Source: a virus
Virus record (IMG/VR): IMGVR_UViG_3300046673_000046
Location: 1-42,101 of that record
DNA: 42,101 bases
Reading direction: 5' to 3' (one strand)
Position 1 is the first letter of the stretch. Each line of letters starts with the position of its first letter. Under the pieces are notes generated by a model that saw only the letters and a program-made list of their open reading frames with translations, did no database searches and was not told the DNA's origin. Of the stretch, positions 30,334-40,700 are shown one piece after another. Position numbers and translations under genes: made by a program.

Positions 30334-30365
30334 TTGTTTTTAACTCCTTTTTTATAAATTCTAAA

Positions 30366-30887
30366 TTATGCTACCTTTCGACCGATGGGTAAGCGCTTAT
30401 GATCTCTCAAAGAGACTGTGATTCCATCCGACATAACAGGTGGCAACGGCAGGACAGGCGTTAACGATACATCTGGTGGTTCATATCCTGCGGGTGTTTG
30501 CGCGATTGTAGGTTTTGGATTCTTCGCGCCCCAGTCTATTGAGAGTTCATTGCCCCAGTTACTCGTTCTCCATGCAGGGGTCGGCGTTACGACCGTTGTT
30601 GTCCCCGCTGCTTTTGGCGTAGCTGCGGGGGTTGTCGTTGAGGTTTTAGTTGCAGTCGGGGACGCCGCCGCTTGAATCGCTGCCATTTGACATGTCTCAT
30701 CACAGCTCGGGAATCCGTAGCATGTGCCGGTTGCGGTGATTACTGTGCAGGGTGTCCCTGAACCACATTTAACCCCCTGGTCAACCACAACAGTGACTTG
30801 ACTAGTGAGGCCGGCACTTGAGATAAGTCCTTCAAGTGTGGCGCAGTGTTCGCAGCCAGTCATTGTATAAATCGTTGCAATAGCCAT
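30366..30887 (-). CDS. thioredoxin/glutaredoxin-like tail protein with Thr/Pro-rich stalk
   Basis: A 173-residue protein. The start 'IATIYTMTGCEHCATLEGLIS' is a thioredoxin-fold strand with a CEHC active-site pair (Cys12, Cys15), and the next 50 residues fit the rest of a small glutaredoxin-like fold. Residues 80-110 are Thr/Ala/Pro-rich, a linker. The C-terminus 'SDGITVSLRDHKRLPIGRK' is reminiscent of tail attachment. It sits among tail fibres, so it may reduce surface disulfides during entry. Confidence 0.65.
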   Translation of the reverse strand: MAIATIYTMTGCEHCATLEGLISSAGLTSQVTVVVDQGVKCGSGTPCTVITATGTCYGFPSCDETCQMAAIQAAASPTATKTSTTTPAATPKAAGTTTVVTPTPAWRTSNWGNELSIDWGAKNPKPTIAQTPAGYEPPDVSLTPVLPLPPVMSDGITVSLRDHKRLPIGRKVA

Positions 30888-30897
30888 TTAAAATACC

Positions 30898-31944
30898 TCA
30901 CAAGAAACGAACATTATAGTATCGTGTCTCAGCGGTGTCACTTCCTACCATAAACGAGAAAGTCCCGTCTTTAGCGGGCCATATCTTACCTAGTGCCCAA
31001 CTCTTGCCTTTTGAATCCCTGCACCAAATCTCTAGCTGTCCCGTGTATGGTCTGCCGTGAATCCACTTCTCGTTATTATCCACCCATCCTGCCTGACCGA
31101 CGATTTGCACCTCAAACTCAAGCTTGGAAGATGTCTTTGCACTTGTCCCACCTTTGAACCCGAGGACGATGTGTTTGCATGGGCATTGAATCGCAGGTAT
31201 GACTGTTGTTTTGCCTGCCGCCACTGTTGCTGTAGCCCCACCAGTGCCGCCGGTTGCTCCGGTTTTTGTTGCTCCGTAATGACTGATTAATTGCCCCGCC
31301 AGCCCTTCGCAGACGGACGAACTGCTACCGTATCCGCTCCAAAATAGTACTGAGTCACAGCCGTTTTGGTCAATGACGTTTATGTAGGTGTTTACGTCTG
31401 CCGCTGGACTTGGCCCATACATTATTAAGATGCCGAGGTGTCCGGCACCAGCAGCTTTCGACCATCCGATTGATTGGCTTGGGTCACGATATTCGTTGCT
31501 GTTATTATACGTTTCAATATAATCCCAATGCCCTTTTCCACCGCCCGTCGGGTGATCCCACGGGTCGGCGTACATATCTCCTTGACTATCTCCAACAATG
31601 CCGCCGTAATTAACATACGTGCAATAGTTCTGAACGGTGGAAACTACAGAGCCGCCGCAGCCCTCACCTGCGATACAGTTCCAACCGGCGCTCGCAAGAG
31701 CTTGGAAGTATCCTGCATACGGACCACCGGCAGCGCCTGGTTGACACACCGCTGCGCTGCCGTCATTGAACGCATTGAATGTGGCCGTAGGAATCCCCGC
31801 GTTGTGTATTGAACTCGCGGTTCCTGCAGCGGTAGTACTACCATCCCACTGCCATACAAGACCAGCTTCAGCAAATCCCGATGATGCTAACCAACTAAGA
31901 TTGTCCAAATTGCCGAAGTGAGCGCAGAATCGTTTTGCCGTCAT
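30898..31944 (-). CDS. 'Y-I-E-T-Y' domain protein, glycosidase-like, tail region
   Basis: A 348-residue protein with GAGGTAA before the ATG. Residues 1-230 form a barrel-like domain ('AGLVWQWDG', 'WDYIETYNNSNEY', 'GILIMYG', 'DSVLFWSGYGSSS'), related in layout to the N-terminal part of the 19989-21176 protein and the middle of the 33999-37709 protein. A Gly/Thr-rich linker (about 230-245) leads to a C-terminal beta domain. It may hydrolyse or bind host glycans. Confidence 0.65.
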   Translation of the reverse strand: MTAKRFCAHFGNLDNLSWLASSGFAEAGLVWQWDGSTTAAGTASSIHNAGIPTATFNAFNDGSAAVCQPGAAGGPYAGYFQALASAGWNCIAGEGCGGSVVSTVQNYCTYVNYGGIVGDSQGDMYADPWDHPTGGGKGHWDYIETYNNSNEYRDPSQSIGWSKAAGAGHLGILIMYGPSPAADVNTYINVIDQNGCDSVLFWSGYGSSSSVCEGLAGQLISHYGATKTGATGGTGGATATVAAGKTTVIPAIQCPCKHIVLGFKGGTSAKTSSKLEFEVQIVGQAGWVDNNEKWIHGRPYTGQLEIWCRDSKGKSWALGKIWPAKDGTFSFMVGSDTAETRYYNVRFL

Positions 31945-31964
31945 TTTTTACCTCACGGGTTACC

Positions 31965-32411
31965 TCACGGACCGTCCGTTCCGCCTAAGCTTGTCCAACT
32001 CGGTATCGTGGTAGAGTAGCTTGCTGTGCTGAGTACTCCGTATTTTATCGAGTTCGCAGCGGAAGCGATATAGACGTGGATCTCTGAGCTTTGATAATAC
32101 GCAGTTGGACCGGAAGTCCAATCTCCTGTATCTGAAATCTGCGCCCATCCGATCCACTTGTTCTGCGCATTTGAGTAGACATTCCGGTATAAGAATCTAT
32201 CAGGCCCAACCGAAAAGACATAATGGTCGCCCTTGTCTGAATCGTAACACGCACCGAGGTTAAAATTCATATTCTCCGTCCACGTCCAGATCATGTTAAT
32301 AGCGTCCGTGTTATCGCCAATCGCTTCCTGTGCATCGCCGATGTCGCTCCGAGCGTTTAGAATTGACTGTGCGACCGCAGTTCTATAATCCGGTTCTTTT
32401 GCTGATTGCAT
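31965..32411 (-). CDS. small lectin-like protein (PLL-type repeats)
   Basis: A 148-residue protein. A helical N-terminus (AVAQSILNARSDIGDAQEAIGDN) precedes about two propeller repeats with 'FLYRNVYSNAQNKWIGWAQI' and 'WTSLGG', as in the peptidase and glycosidase-like proteins here. It is probably a receptor-binding or glycan-binding tail component. Confidence 0.7.
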   Translation of the reverse strand: MQSAKEPDYRTAVAQSILNARSDIGDAQEAIGDNTDAINMIWTWTENMNFNLGACYDSDKGDHYVFSVGPDRFLYRNVYSNAQNKWIGWAQISDTGDWTSGPTAYYQSSEIHVYIASAANSIKYGVLSTASYSTTIPSWTSLGGTDGP

Positions 32412-32424
32412 TTTATTTAGATCC

Positions 32425-33999
32425 TTAAGTCATCTGCATTTGCTGCAACAACTTCGAGGTCGCTTTTTGAGCCTGCATCGCGCGTGTCTCTTGTTTAGTG
32501 AGTGCAACCATCAATGCCGACCCCTGCGCCGCGCTACTTGTCCCTGAAGGGAGTGAGTACATAATAGTTGTAATAATTTCATCTACAGGCATCGTTCCGA
32601 CCATAACACGCACTTTATCCCCAAGTCCGAAGTCTCTGGGATACCTGACCTGGTCCGTCTCTTGAATAGTAAGCGTAAGTTGCCCATTGATAACCGACTG
32701 AGAAAGCGCGAGGTTGTTTGTTTGAACCATGTTAGCGGCAATCTGTGCAGGCGTGTCACCCGCAACCGCCGTCGCTGCACTGATCCACGATTCCCACCGT
32801 CCGTACTGTTGAATTGAATTAATATCTCCACTAGGGAGCATTTGTTTATCTGGGCCTGTTTGAGGACCACAACCCCATATCATATTAGCCGTCGGTGGCC
32901 CATATGTGTATACGTATTCTTTTAGGTTGCCACTCTCAACGCTAAATATAAGGTTGCCGTCTTGTGTTAAGTCATTGCCCATAAACGTATCAAATACTAA
33001 CTCTCCGTTAATCTGCGTGGTTTTGAAGTTTACCCCACCACTAAGGCATACGTTTTGAACCTGTGTAAGTAGGTTCTCGCCTCGCGAGTTTGCAGTCACG
33101 GTTAATCCCTGTGCGGTTGGCATCCCTGTATTCAGAAATGGGATCGCCCGAGTACTGAAGTGATCCGAACACGCCCCAAGACCAGCATTGAAATAAACGA
33201 GCTCTTTCGCAACATTATCTGCTGGGCCACTTCGCGTATCATATCCCAAGTATAACGGATCATCAACGGTTCCACCGGATGTTTGGTATAACGCACCGCC
33301 AGTAAACGCCGGGGCGAGCATTGCAGGGTATTGTTGTGGCACCGCGATTGTGATAGTGTTAGTGCTAAAATCAACGCCCGACATAGTCATAGCCGCACTG
33401 TTATAATACCGCAGGTCGCTCATGTTGCCGTCATAGCCGCCTTCGATCGTATCCCAATTACTATGAGCGACCCCAGTAGGATCAAGCCATGTAACCGTTG
33501 AACCATCAAGGAACCCCTCAGCATCAGCAACTACCAGAGGTACGTCGTACTCTTCTCCTGCCGTTGAGCCGGTTGTAATGGTCGTTGATATACCAACCGC
33601 TGAACGCTGAACATCAAACTTCCAGGTTCCCGCTACTGCATCAAAGAGCGGCCCGGTGACTACGGGGTAACAGATACGGGACATTAGATACGCATTATCA
33701 CAACCGCCTATTATCGACGTTGTTTCTACGCCCGCCTGGAGCGTGTGTTTAATCCCGTTAGACATAATTGGCCCGTCAATCAGTAGTTCTCCATCACGGT
33801 AGAATAGTATGCCAGTATTTACGTCAATGTCGTAGCTCTCGAAGTCCCTGGTGAGCATATCAAGTTCCCAGCTTGAGACTTCATTCAGTTTTAACGTATG
33901 TTGCCATTGGGTATATCGCGTGATCTCGCCTATGTCTTCCAGGTTAGAATCACGCATTATGATCTGACAGTCAGATTCTATTAAAGGACTTCCGGGCAT
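32425..33999 (-). CDS. tail protein, ReqiPepy6 Gp37-like
   Basis: A 524-residue protein. The N-terminus 'CQIIMRDSNLEDIGEITRYTQWQHTLKLNEVSSWELDM' and 'YRDGELLIDGPIMSN' follow the Gp37-like family of siphovirus tail/baseplate proteins. The C-terminus 'YPRDFGLGDKVRVMVGTMPVDEIITTIMYSL' is the usual domain with a central channel fold. It overlaps the upstream gene by 1 nt. It forms part of the tail tip hub. Confidence 0.8.
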   Translation of the reverse strand: MPGSPLIESDCQIIMRDSNLEDIGEITRYTQWQHTLKLNEVSSWELDMLTRDFESYDIDVNTGILFYRDGELLIDGPIMSNGIKHTLQAGVETTSIIGGCDNAYLMSRICYPVVTGPLFDAVAGTWKFDVQRSAVGISTTITTGSTAGEEYDVPLVVADAEGFLDGSTVTWLDPTGVAHSNWDTIEGGYDGNMSDLRYYNSAAMTMSGVDFSTNTITIAVPQQYPAMLAPAFTGGALYQTSGGTVDDPLYLGYDTRSGPADNVAKELVYFNAGLGACSDHFSTRAIPFLNTGMPTAQGLTVTANSRGENLLTQVQNVCLSGGVNFKTTQINGELVFDTFMGNDLTQDGNLIFSVESGNLKEYVYTYGPPTANMIWGCGPQTGPDKQMLPSGDINSIQQYGRWESWISAATAVAGDTPAQIAANMVQTNNLALSQSVINGQLTLTIQETDQVRYPRDFGLGDKVRVMVGTMPVDEIITTIMYSLPSGTSSAAQGSALMVALTKQETRAMQAQKATSKLLQQMQMT

Positions 34000-36900
34000 T
34001 AGATACCCTCATATCGCGGCACTAAACTTAGGTTAGCTATGCTCTTGTTATACGTGGCTACGCCCATCTCAACAGTGATAACGTTCGCCCCGGGTTGGAA
34101 TCCCCAGAACGTATTGCCGTTCGGGTCCATCTCGAATCTAAGGTTGTTCATCCCCCCAATGTCGGTAGTACTACCAGTAGATGCCGGAACCCACACGCTG
34201 ATTACACCCGAGCCGTGGCACGTCGGACATATCTCCCACCCTCCGCACGTTGCGCATCCTGACGGGATAACGCCTGTGCCGTGACAGGTCGGACACGTCT
34301 CACTCTTCATATATCCTGCGCCAGTAAAGGTTGCGGAGTTTGTGCTCGCGACCGTGTGTGCGTTTTCTGTTGCATCTATGACAACAGCTTCGCCTGCTAC
34401 TAAGTCGTGGTTCAGTTGGAATACGTCGCCCGTGGTAACGTTAGTAAGCGTTGGTGATCTTCCCGGGCCGGTGAATGTCCAGATAGGATATGCAATCACA
34501 TCACCGTTATTATTAACGATGACTTGACTTCCGATGTAGCTCTGTCCAAGTCGCCAGGTAAGCATCGGACCGCACGCGTCCAGGATCGTATCAGTTGAGA
34601 CAGGGTCTACGCCTGTTGTATGCACACCGCACCATGCCGTGATAAACAACCCATTTCGATATAGTGCAATAACCGTAGGCATGATATCATCAATAACGGT
34701 CATCGGCCCCCATGCTGGAAGAGCAGGGCCACACTGACCACCTTCGGACTTAGGGCGTGCGAATTGAAGTGCTGAAGGATACTGGATCGCAACTGCGTTC
34801 ATGCCAATATCTCCGGGTTCGTTATAAGGGTAAAAATTGTTACTTGGACCGTAGGGTAACTGTTCTGTGATATTGGCATGCAGATATGTCACGCTTGGGT
34901 AATCTGCAACTAGCGCGTTTAGCTGTGCCATTGCATTATAACAAGGAGGGCAACCAGGTATCCACATCTGTAGTAGTGTGCAGTTCGGATTCACGGTGCG
35001 GGTCGTTGAGGGATCAGGAGTGAGGAAACAATCCTCAGTATCGACTTCGACTAGGTACGCCTCACTCGCAACCGTGTAGTTATTAGCAAGTGGGTTAACC
35101 AATGTTAGAACGGTTGGGCTATCAATGGAATAAATCTCATTCATCTCTTTAACTGATAGGAGATCAACGACGCAAAGGTTCATGGTAATACCGAATGCTG
35201 AGGGTGCCGTGAATGCCATATGAGTGGCATCTCCAGCGTACATAATCCTGAATGTGTGAATGCCTACAGTACTTGTAAACGGAATATCATAGTTCCCTGC
35301 GCTGTCAGTAGTAGTTGTAGCCCGTTGTGTCCAAGTTCCTGTTACATCTTCCCACAGAGTGACGGTTGCAGATGCGACGGCTATGCCGGTGTTCAGTTCC
35401 GTTAATGTGCCTGTAAACTCACACGTCCCTGCGGGACTCGTAGTGTAGTTCATTGTAAGACTAACCGCTTTGTGTGTCGGTTGCGTCCACACGTAATGCG
35501 TCCCGGCCATATCCAACTGATTGCTTCCAGGGTAATAGGTACTTGCAAGTTCCGAAATGATGAGATCGAATTGAAGTGATTTATAAAGACTAAGTTGTTC
35601 GGGTTCACTATCCCGTGCAGTTATCGCATTATATTTCGGCCCGAACCACACGACAAAGTTAGTCATCCCAGTCTGGTTAACATAACTCCAATCAAAGATG
35701 TCTCGGTACGTCGGCGCGGTTCCCGCAACGGAGTTAGTAAGCATCCCGTTAATGCCGCTTGAATCGTCAGGTCGAACGTATGCAGTTAGTCCGCTTTTTA
35801 CGCTAGGTGATGCCAAATAGGCAGAGGTCGTATAGGTTTCGATGTAAGGAATTGACTTTGAGTTGTAGCAATCGAAACTATTATGATACACGCCTGTTCC
35901 TGAGATGTCAGGTTGTGTCGTGCCCGTACCTCGAGGAGACGAGTTGTCATTGATATACACAGCTCCGGCCCCTAATGATGCTATATATGCGGGGTCGCCA
36001 GTTCTGCCGTGAGAGTTGCCACCCATAAAGTAGCGCCATCCTGCAGCGTAGAGTGACGCAAGCCACGTATGATGGACAGAAAGCGCCGTATCATTATTTG
36101 TAACGACTGAGATATCAATCGCAGGCCATAATCCTTGTCCGGTTATCACGCCGAGTTCTGTAGAGTAATTATCAGAACCAGCCTCGGCAATGCAGATAAT
36201 ACCCATAAAGCCGTTGTAACCAAAGTATTGTATTTCTCCGTCGTTTATCATACTCGGCGGCAAGCCCGCCATATAATTGATATGATACGTGAATGTTCCA
36301 ATCGCCACGATAAGCGAGGCACTGGAAGCCGCAAATGAACCATACGTGACCTGTCCTTCGAGCTCACCGAATATCTTTTGAAACAGCCACGTAAGCCACG
36401 TTGATAGTGACGGGTCTTGTTTTGCTATAGTAGTAACCGTATCTCCGGCATAACTAGCAAGATACGAGACCCACCCTGCGGTAGTTTCTTTACGGGTAAA
36501 TGAGTATGCACCGTTCTTATCTGTAGTGGCAGATGCTATCTTAGTCTTGCCTCGCGGAGAGTTCTTATAAATCGTGACTGTTTGCCCTAAGACTCCTACG
36601 CCTCCCGCTTTAAGCGTGCCGGATAATGTGAAGTTAGTACTAACTGCCGGGTTACCTGGAGAGACTGTTAATGTTAGCGTTGTCGCAGCGACAGTACCGA
36701 CAGTGATTGACGTTGACGCAGTAGATGGAGCAAGACTTCCGCTGCCGAGGAATGACGCTACATAGGTATATATCCCGTTTATATTGAGATTCTTAGTCAC
36801 ATAATAGGTGCCCGTCCCACTAGTAAAAGAGATACTACTCGTCGTTACACCATTGGGATCAGTCTCTTGGATTGACACCATTGTATTCGAAACGTTTTGG

Positions 36901-37709
36901 CTCTGCGAGGTAAGCGTTCCTGATACATGGAACGTCTGGTTGAGTTGAACGTTTGATTGCTCTGTTGAAACGGTGATATTTGTTGACGACTGGACGCTTA
37001 ATGATAATTCATCTTCGGTTTCTTTTTCTTTATCTGCCAATAGTTCCGCTTGGAGGAGGCCCAACACCGCCTTACTTCCTTGAATCTCGATCGGGAACCC
37101 CGCTTCGCAGTTCTCCGTATTAGTAACCGTGAGCCGCGTATCGCCGGTTGCCGCGTCAGCAGAGAGTGCAATCTCTTCTGTGAATGTAAGGAAGTCAGAG
37201 TTCCAGGGTTCGCTCGAAAATGACTGCGATATTTCAGCACCTGGAGGAGCATACCAGTATGGATCGTCTGCTTCAACATAGAGTGGAACATTAACCGTTA
37301 AGCGGCTTCGTTTATCATCATCAACGGTTGTCTCGAACCCCTTTAGGTACCTGCAATACAATACCCTGGTTTCACCCTCTTCGTTAGTGACCCAAAGCTG
37401 GTGTTCGTCAACTTGTGTTATAGAATTTCTAATCCTCTCAAAGTTTCGATGGAAGTCCGCGGGATTTTGACCCGTGATCCTAAGTGGCAAATAAACGGGA
37501 CGAACAGCGCCAACCCTCTGACGGAACTCCGCTCCTGCGATGTTTGGAACAGGATCAGATAGTATTGTATAAGGGAGGCCGTGGTGTCCGGTAGTTCCGA
37601 TTAGTAAGTTGTAAACGTCATCATAAAGTATAGCATTCGGGTCGTTGCCTTGAACATTGAAGTTGTAGACTTGACCATCTGCCGTGTATAACTTCCATAC
37701 TTCTGCCAT
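33999..37709 (-). CDS. mosaic distal tail protein with inserted Ig, 'Y-I-E-T-Y', thioredoxin and zinc-finger domains
   Basis: A 1,236-residue protein. Residues 1-220 and 1055-1236 are the halves of a siphovirus distal-tail protein ('VRPVYLPLRITGQNPADFHRNFERIR', 'NNLRFEMDPNGNTFWGFQPGANVITVEM'). Inserted between them are: Ig-like domains at about 243-430, a barrel-like domain with 'PYIETYTTSAY' (464-735), another Ig-like domain (747-845), a thioredoxin-like domain with CPPC at 920-923 (about 890-1050), and a zinc finger with three CxxC pairs and CxxCxGxG motifs (1139-1168). The piece 'LLSVKEMNEIYSIDSPTVLTL' (850-870) seems to continue the host domain from residue 220. It should sit at the tail tip and contact the host cell. 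Confidence 0.8.
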   Translation of the reverse strand: MAEVWKLYTADGQVYNFNVQGNDPNAILYDDVYNLLIGTTGHHGLPYTILSDPVPNIAGAEFRQRVGAVRPVYLPLRITGQNPADFHRNFERIRNSITQVDEHQLWVTNEEGETRVLYCRYLKGFETTVDDDKRSRLTVNVPLYVEADDPYWYAPPGAEISQSFSSEPWNSDFLTFTEEIALSADAATGDTRLTVTNTENCEAGFPIEIQGSKAVLGLLQAELLADKEKETEDELSLSVQSSTNITVSTEQSNVQLNQTFHVSGTLTSQSQNVSNTMVSIQETDPNGVTTSSISFTSGTGTYYVTKNLNINGIYTYVASFLGSGSLAPSTASTSITVGTVAATTLTLTVSPGNPAVSTNFTLSGTLKAGGVGVLGQTVTIYKNSPRGKTKIASATTDKNGAYSFTRKETTAGWVSYLASYAGDTVTTIAKQDPSLSTWLTWLFQKIFGELEGQVTYGSFAASSASLIVAIGTFTYHINYMAGLPPSMINDGEIQYFGYNGFMGIICIAEAGSDNYSTELGVITGQGLWPAIDISVVTNNDTALSVHHTWLASLYAAGWRYFMGGNSHGRTGDPAYIASLGAGAVYINDNSSPRGTGTTQPDISGTGVYHNSFDCYNSKSIPYIETYTTSAYLASPSVKSGLTAYVRPDDSSGINGMLTNSVAGTAPTYRDIFDWSYVNQTGMTNFVVWFGPKYNAITARDSEPEQLSLYKSLQFDLIISELASTYYPGSNQLDMAGTHYVWTQPTHKAVSLTMNYTTSPAGTCEFTGTLTELNTGIAVASATVTLWEDVTGTWTQRATTTTDSAGNYDIPFTSTVGIHTFRIMYAGDATHMAFTAPSAFGITMNLCVVDLLSVKEMNEIYSIDSPTVLTLVNPLANNYTVASEAYLVEVDTEDCFLTPDPSTTRTVNPNCTLLQMWIPGCPPCYNAMAQLNALVADYPSVTYLHANITEQLPYGPSNNFYPYNEPGDIGMNAVAIQYPSALQFARPKSEGGQCGPALPAWGPMTVIDDIMPTVIALYRNGLFITAWCGVHTTGVDPVSTDTILDACGPMLTWRLGQSYIGSQVIVNNNGDVIAYPIWTFTGPGRSPTLTNVTTGDVFQLNHDLVAGEAVVIDATENAHTVASTNSATFTGAGYMKSETCPTCHGTGVIPSGCATCGGWEICPTCHGSGVISVWVPASTGSTTDIGGMNNLRFEMDPNGNTFWGFQPGANVITVEMGVATYNKSIANLSLVPRYEGI

Positions 37710-37711
37710 GA

Positions 37712-40700
37712 TTAAAACCCGTTCATATGGTGGTATCTCTCCAGTTCAAGATTTGACATAAGCACCTTTCTTGTTACGTTTTCTGAGTCCACACTGACGT
37801 ATGTATTATAATTGATAGTTTGTGAGGATGATGAGGTCTGAGATGTTCGAACCGTTCCGCTAGGTGTGTTGGTACTGCCTACGATGCCCCCAGACGCGAA
37901 CGACCCACCATATGATGCGACAAGCGAACTCCAATCTTCACCCCATCGCCTGCGGGGTACTACGAGTTCTTCTTCGTTCGCTTCACCCAGGAGGTATAGT
38001 GACCCGCCCGGCTTAGCAGGTACTAAAGCACCCTCAGCGCCTAATGATATGTGTAAGAACGGGGGGGTGGTATCAAGCGTAACATGAACCTGCCCTAAGG
38101 CACTTTGAAATGCTCCGGGAATCCCGGTGAAGAATCCCGCCGCCGCCGTCGTTAACCAGTCACCAAGTCCGCCTATCTGTCCCTTAATCCCTCCGGGAAG
38201 CCCGGTGAAGAATCCGGCGGCGCCAGTGAGTAACCAATCACCAAATCCTGATACGGCGCTTGTGATCTTACCAGGCAATCCAGTGAAAAAGCCTTCCGCC
38301 GCAGTGAGTAACCACGTACCGAATCCACCGAGTGCAGATACGATATCGTTCCAAAGGCCTGTCGCCCAATCAGCCCACGGCAACCCTTTGAGCCACGTTA
38401 CCATACCACCTATCGCGCCAGTAAGGGCGTTCCATAGGTCTGTCGCCCATGTTGCCCATGGCAACCCTTGTAACCACGTTACCATACCACCTATCGCGCC
38501 AGTAAGGGCGTTCCAAACTGTAGTCGCATAACCACCCCAATCTAGACCTTTAAACCAGTTGACTATACCCGTTAGTTTGGCAATGAGTGCGTTCCATATA
38601 GCCAAAGCCATTCCACCCCAGTCCCTCGTTTCGAGTATGTTGAGAACCTTGTCGAACCCCGTGCTAAGCGCGGTCCACAGTTTAAGCAACGCGCCTCCCC
38701 AATCAATCCCTGTAAGTGCCTTGAGAATTGCCTGTCCAAAATATACTAATGTAACGAAGATAAGAGTGAATATCTGTAACCAATTAACCATTTTAAAAGC
38801 ATTTAAGAGGGCTGTCCCTAATGCGACGCCCATAGACCCAAGCAGTTTAAAGAGATTTAAAATAGCGCCGCCCCAGTCTATCTTTTTTAGGGAGTCAAAG
38901 GCCCCCCCCAACGCTGCGCCAATACCACCTAATGCACCCATAAGGGCATTCTTTAGGTCGTTTCCAACCGGCCCCCAGACTGTTTTAAATGCATTAAGCA
39001 TCCAGCCGCCTATCTGTGAGAGGTATCCGGGTACCGCTGACCAAAATGTAACGAACGCGCTGAGCATCCAGCCGCCTATCTTAGGAACAATCGCCCCGAC
39101 AGTGCTCCAGAATGTGACAAATGCAGTCTCCATGGCAGTTAATATTTTACCGCCTATTTGTCCCAAATCAACCTTTGCTAATGCTTCTCCTAGCGCGGTA
39201 GCCACTTTAATGAATATCGTAGGTAACAATTCCATTAATTTTACAAAGACGTCACCGAGTTTGCCGAGTATGTCTGGACCTGCTTTGCTCACGCCATCGC
39301 TTAGTCCTTTGCTCATCCCGCCTGATACTTTGGTTCCCGTCGGACTTGTTGAAGAACCTCCACCACCACCAAAGAGACTGTCAAACGCTGCGCCTATCGC
39401 ATTGATAATATTGTTAATCATAGAGGTCGGATCGAAGTTAAGCAAGCCAGTCAGGACATTGTCAATCGCCGTGAGCAGTCCGTTCACCATACCGCCCCAA
39501 TCTATATTTTTAACTGAGTTGAACGCACCCATCAGCATGCCGCCGATCTTATCAAAGATGCCGCCTATCGTCGTGACGGATTCCCCGATAGCTGTGACTA
39601 ACATTCCTGGGAGGCCCATTATATCGTTCTTTACAGTATCAAGGCCGCCCTTGATCCCACTGACCAAATCAGTCGAGAACTTGGAGAAGTTAAGGCTTGT
39701 TAGGTCTCCGACGAGTTCCTTGACCCATCCGAGAAGAGACATGAATTGACTCACAAGAGCGCCGATTGAGGTTCTAAAAGTATTTGATGTCGCATACAAC
39801 AACATGAACCCCGCACCTATCGCCGCGATAGCTATAGTTATGGGGTTAAATGCCATTGCGATACTTCCAATAATTTCAAGGAAGCTTCCACCACTTGTTA
39901 CTGCGCCGGCAATACCAGTAACTGTGCCCATTATAGGTGCCAGCATGCCACCGAGAAGAGCTGTTATCGGTGCGAGAACGCCTGCAAGTATGCCACCTTC
40001 ACCCGCAGCAGCACCGAGCCCTGTTGCGACGCCTTCCGCTTCACCCGCCGCGCCGCCGCCTTCTGCCACTTCTGCGCCTTCAGCTGCTTCACCCGCTGCG
40101 CCCCCCCCGCCAACTTTTGGCGCGACTAGGTTAGTCACTTTACTCTGTAGGTTCATATCCTTCAGCGCAGAAGTAACCTTTGCGATATCCGCAGGTAGTT
40201 TCGTGATACTCATATCAAACAGTTTGAGCACCATCTGTAACGCGCCGACACCGCCGACTAGTCCTATGAAGGCCATACCGATCATCTGTATAGGCATCGG
40301 TAAACTAGTAAATACAGTTACTAAAGAAGTGATAATAGGTAGAAGCGGCGTAATAGCAGCAAGGAAGCTTTCTAGTAAACCAATTATAGACTCACCTAAC
40401 GGGGCAAATGCTAGTTCGAGTTTGTTTTTGAATATGTCTAGTCGTTGTGAAAAAGTTCGCGTATCTTCATACGATTTCTCCATAGCACCGGAATTCGTGT
40501 ACATCTTACCCGTCAGGGTATCAAAGTCAAACGCCCCGGATTTTGCTGCGGCAGTTAGCTGTACTAGAGCGGTTCCACTAAGTTTCGACACCTCACCAGT
40601 CTTTACCCCCGTTGTAGCATATTTGTCTAGCTCTTGAGTGAGTGTAGAGAACGCCTGCTTTGATGTATCGCCGCTCTTTTCAAGCGCCGCCATCCCCGTG

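Noticed and set aside
38559-40637. Long plus-strand open frames of 396 and 277 codons
   Set aside because: They are antisense to the tape measure gene, with Pro/Ser-rich translations that mirror its Gly/Ala-rich code. The minus-strand frame has clear family motifs.
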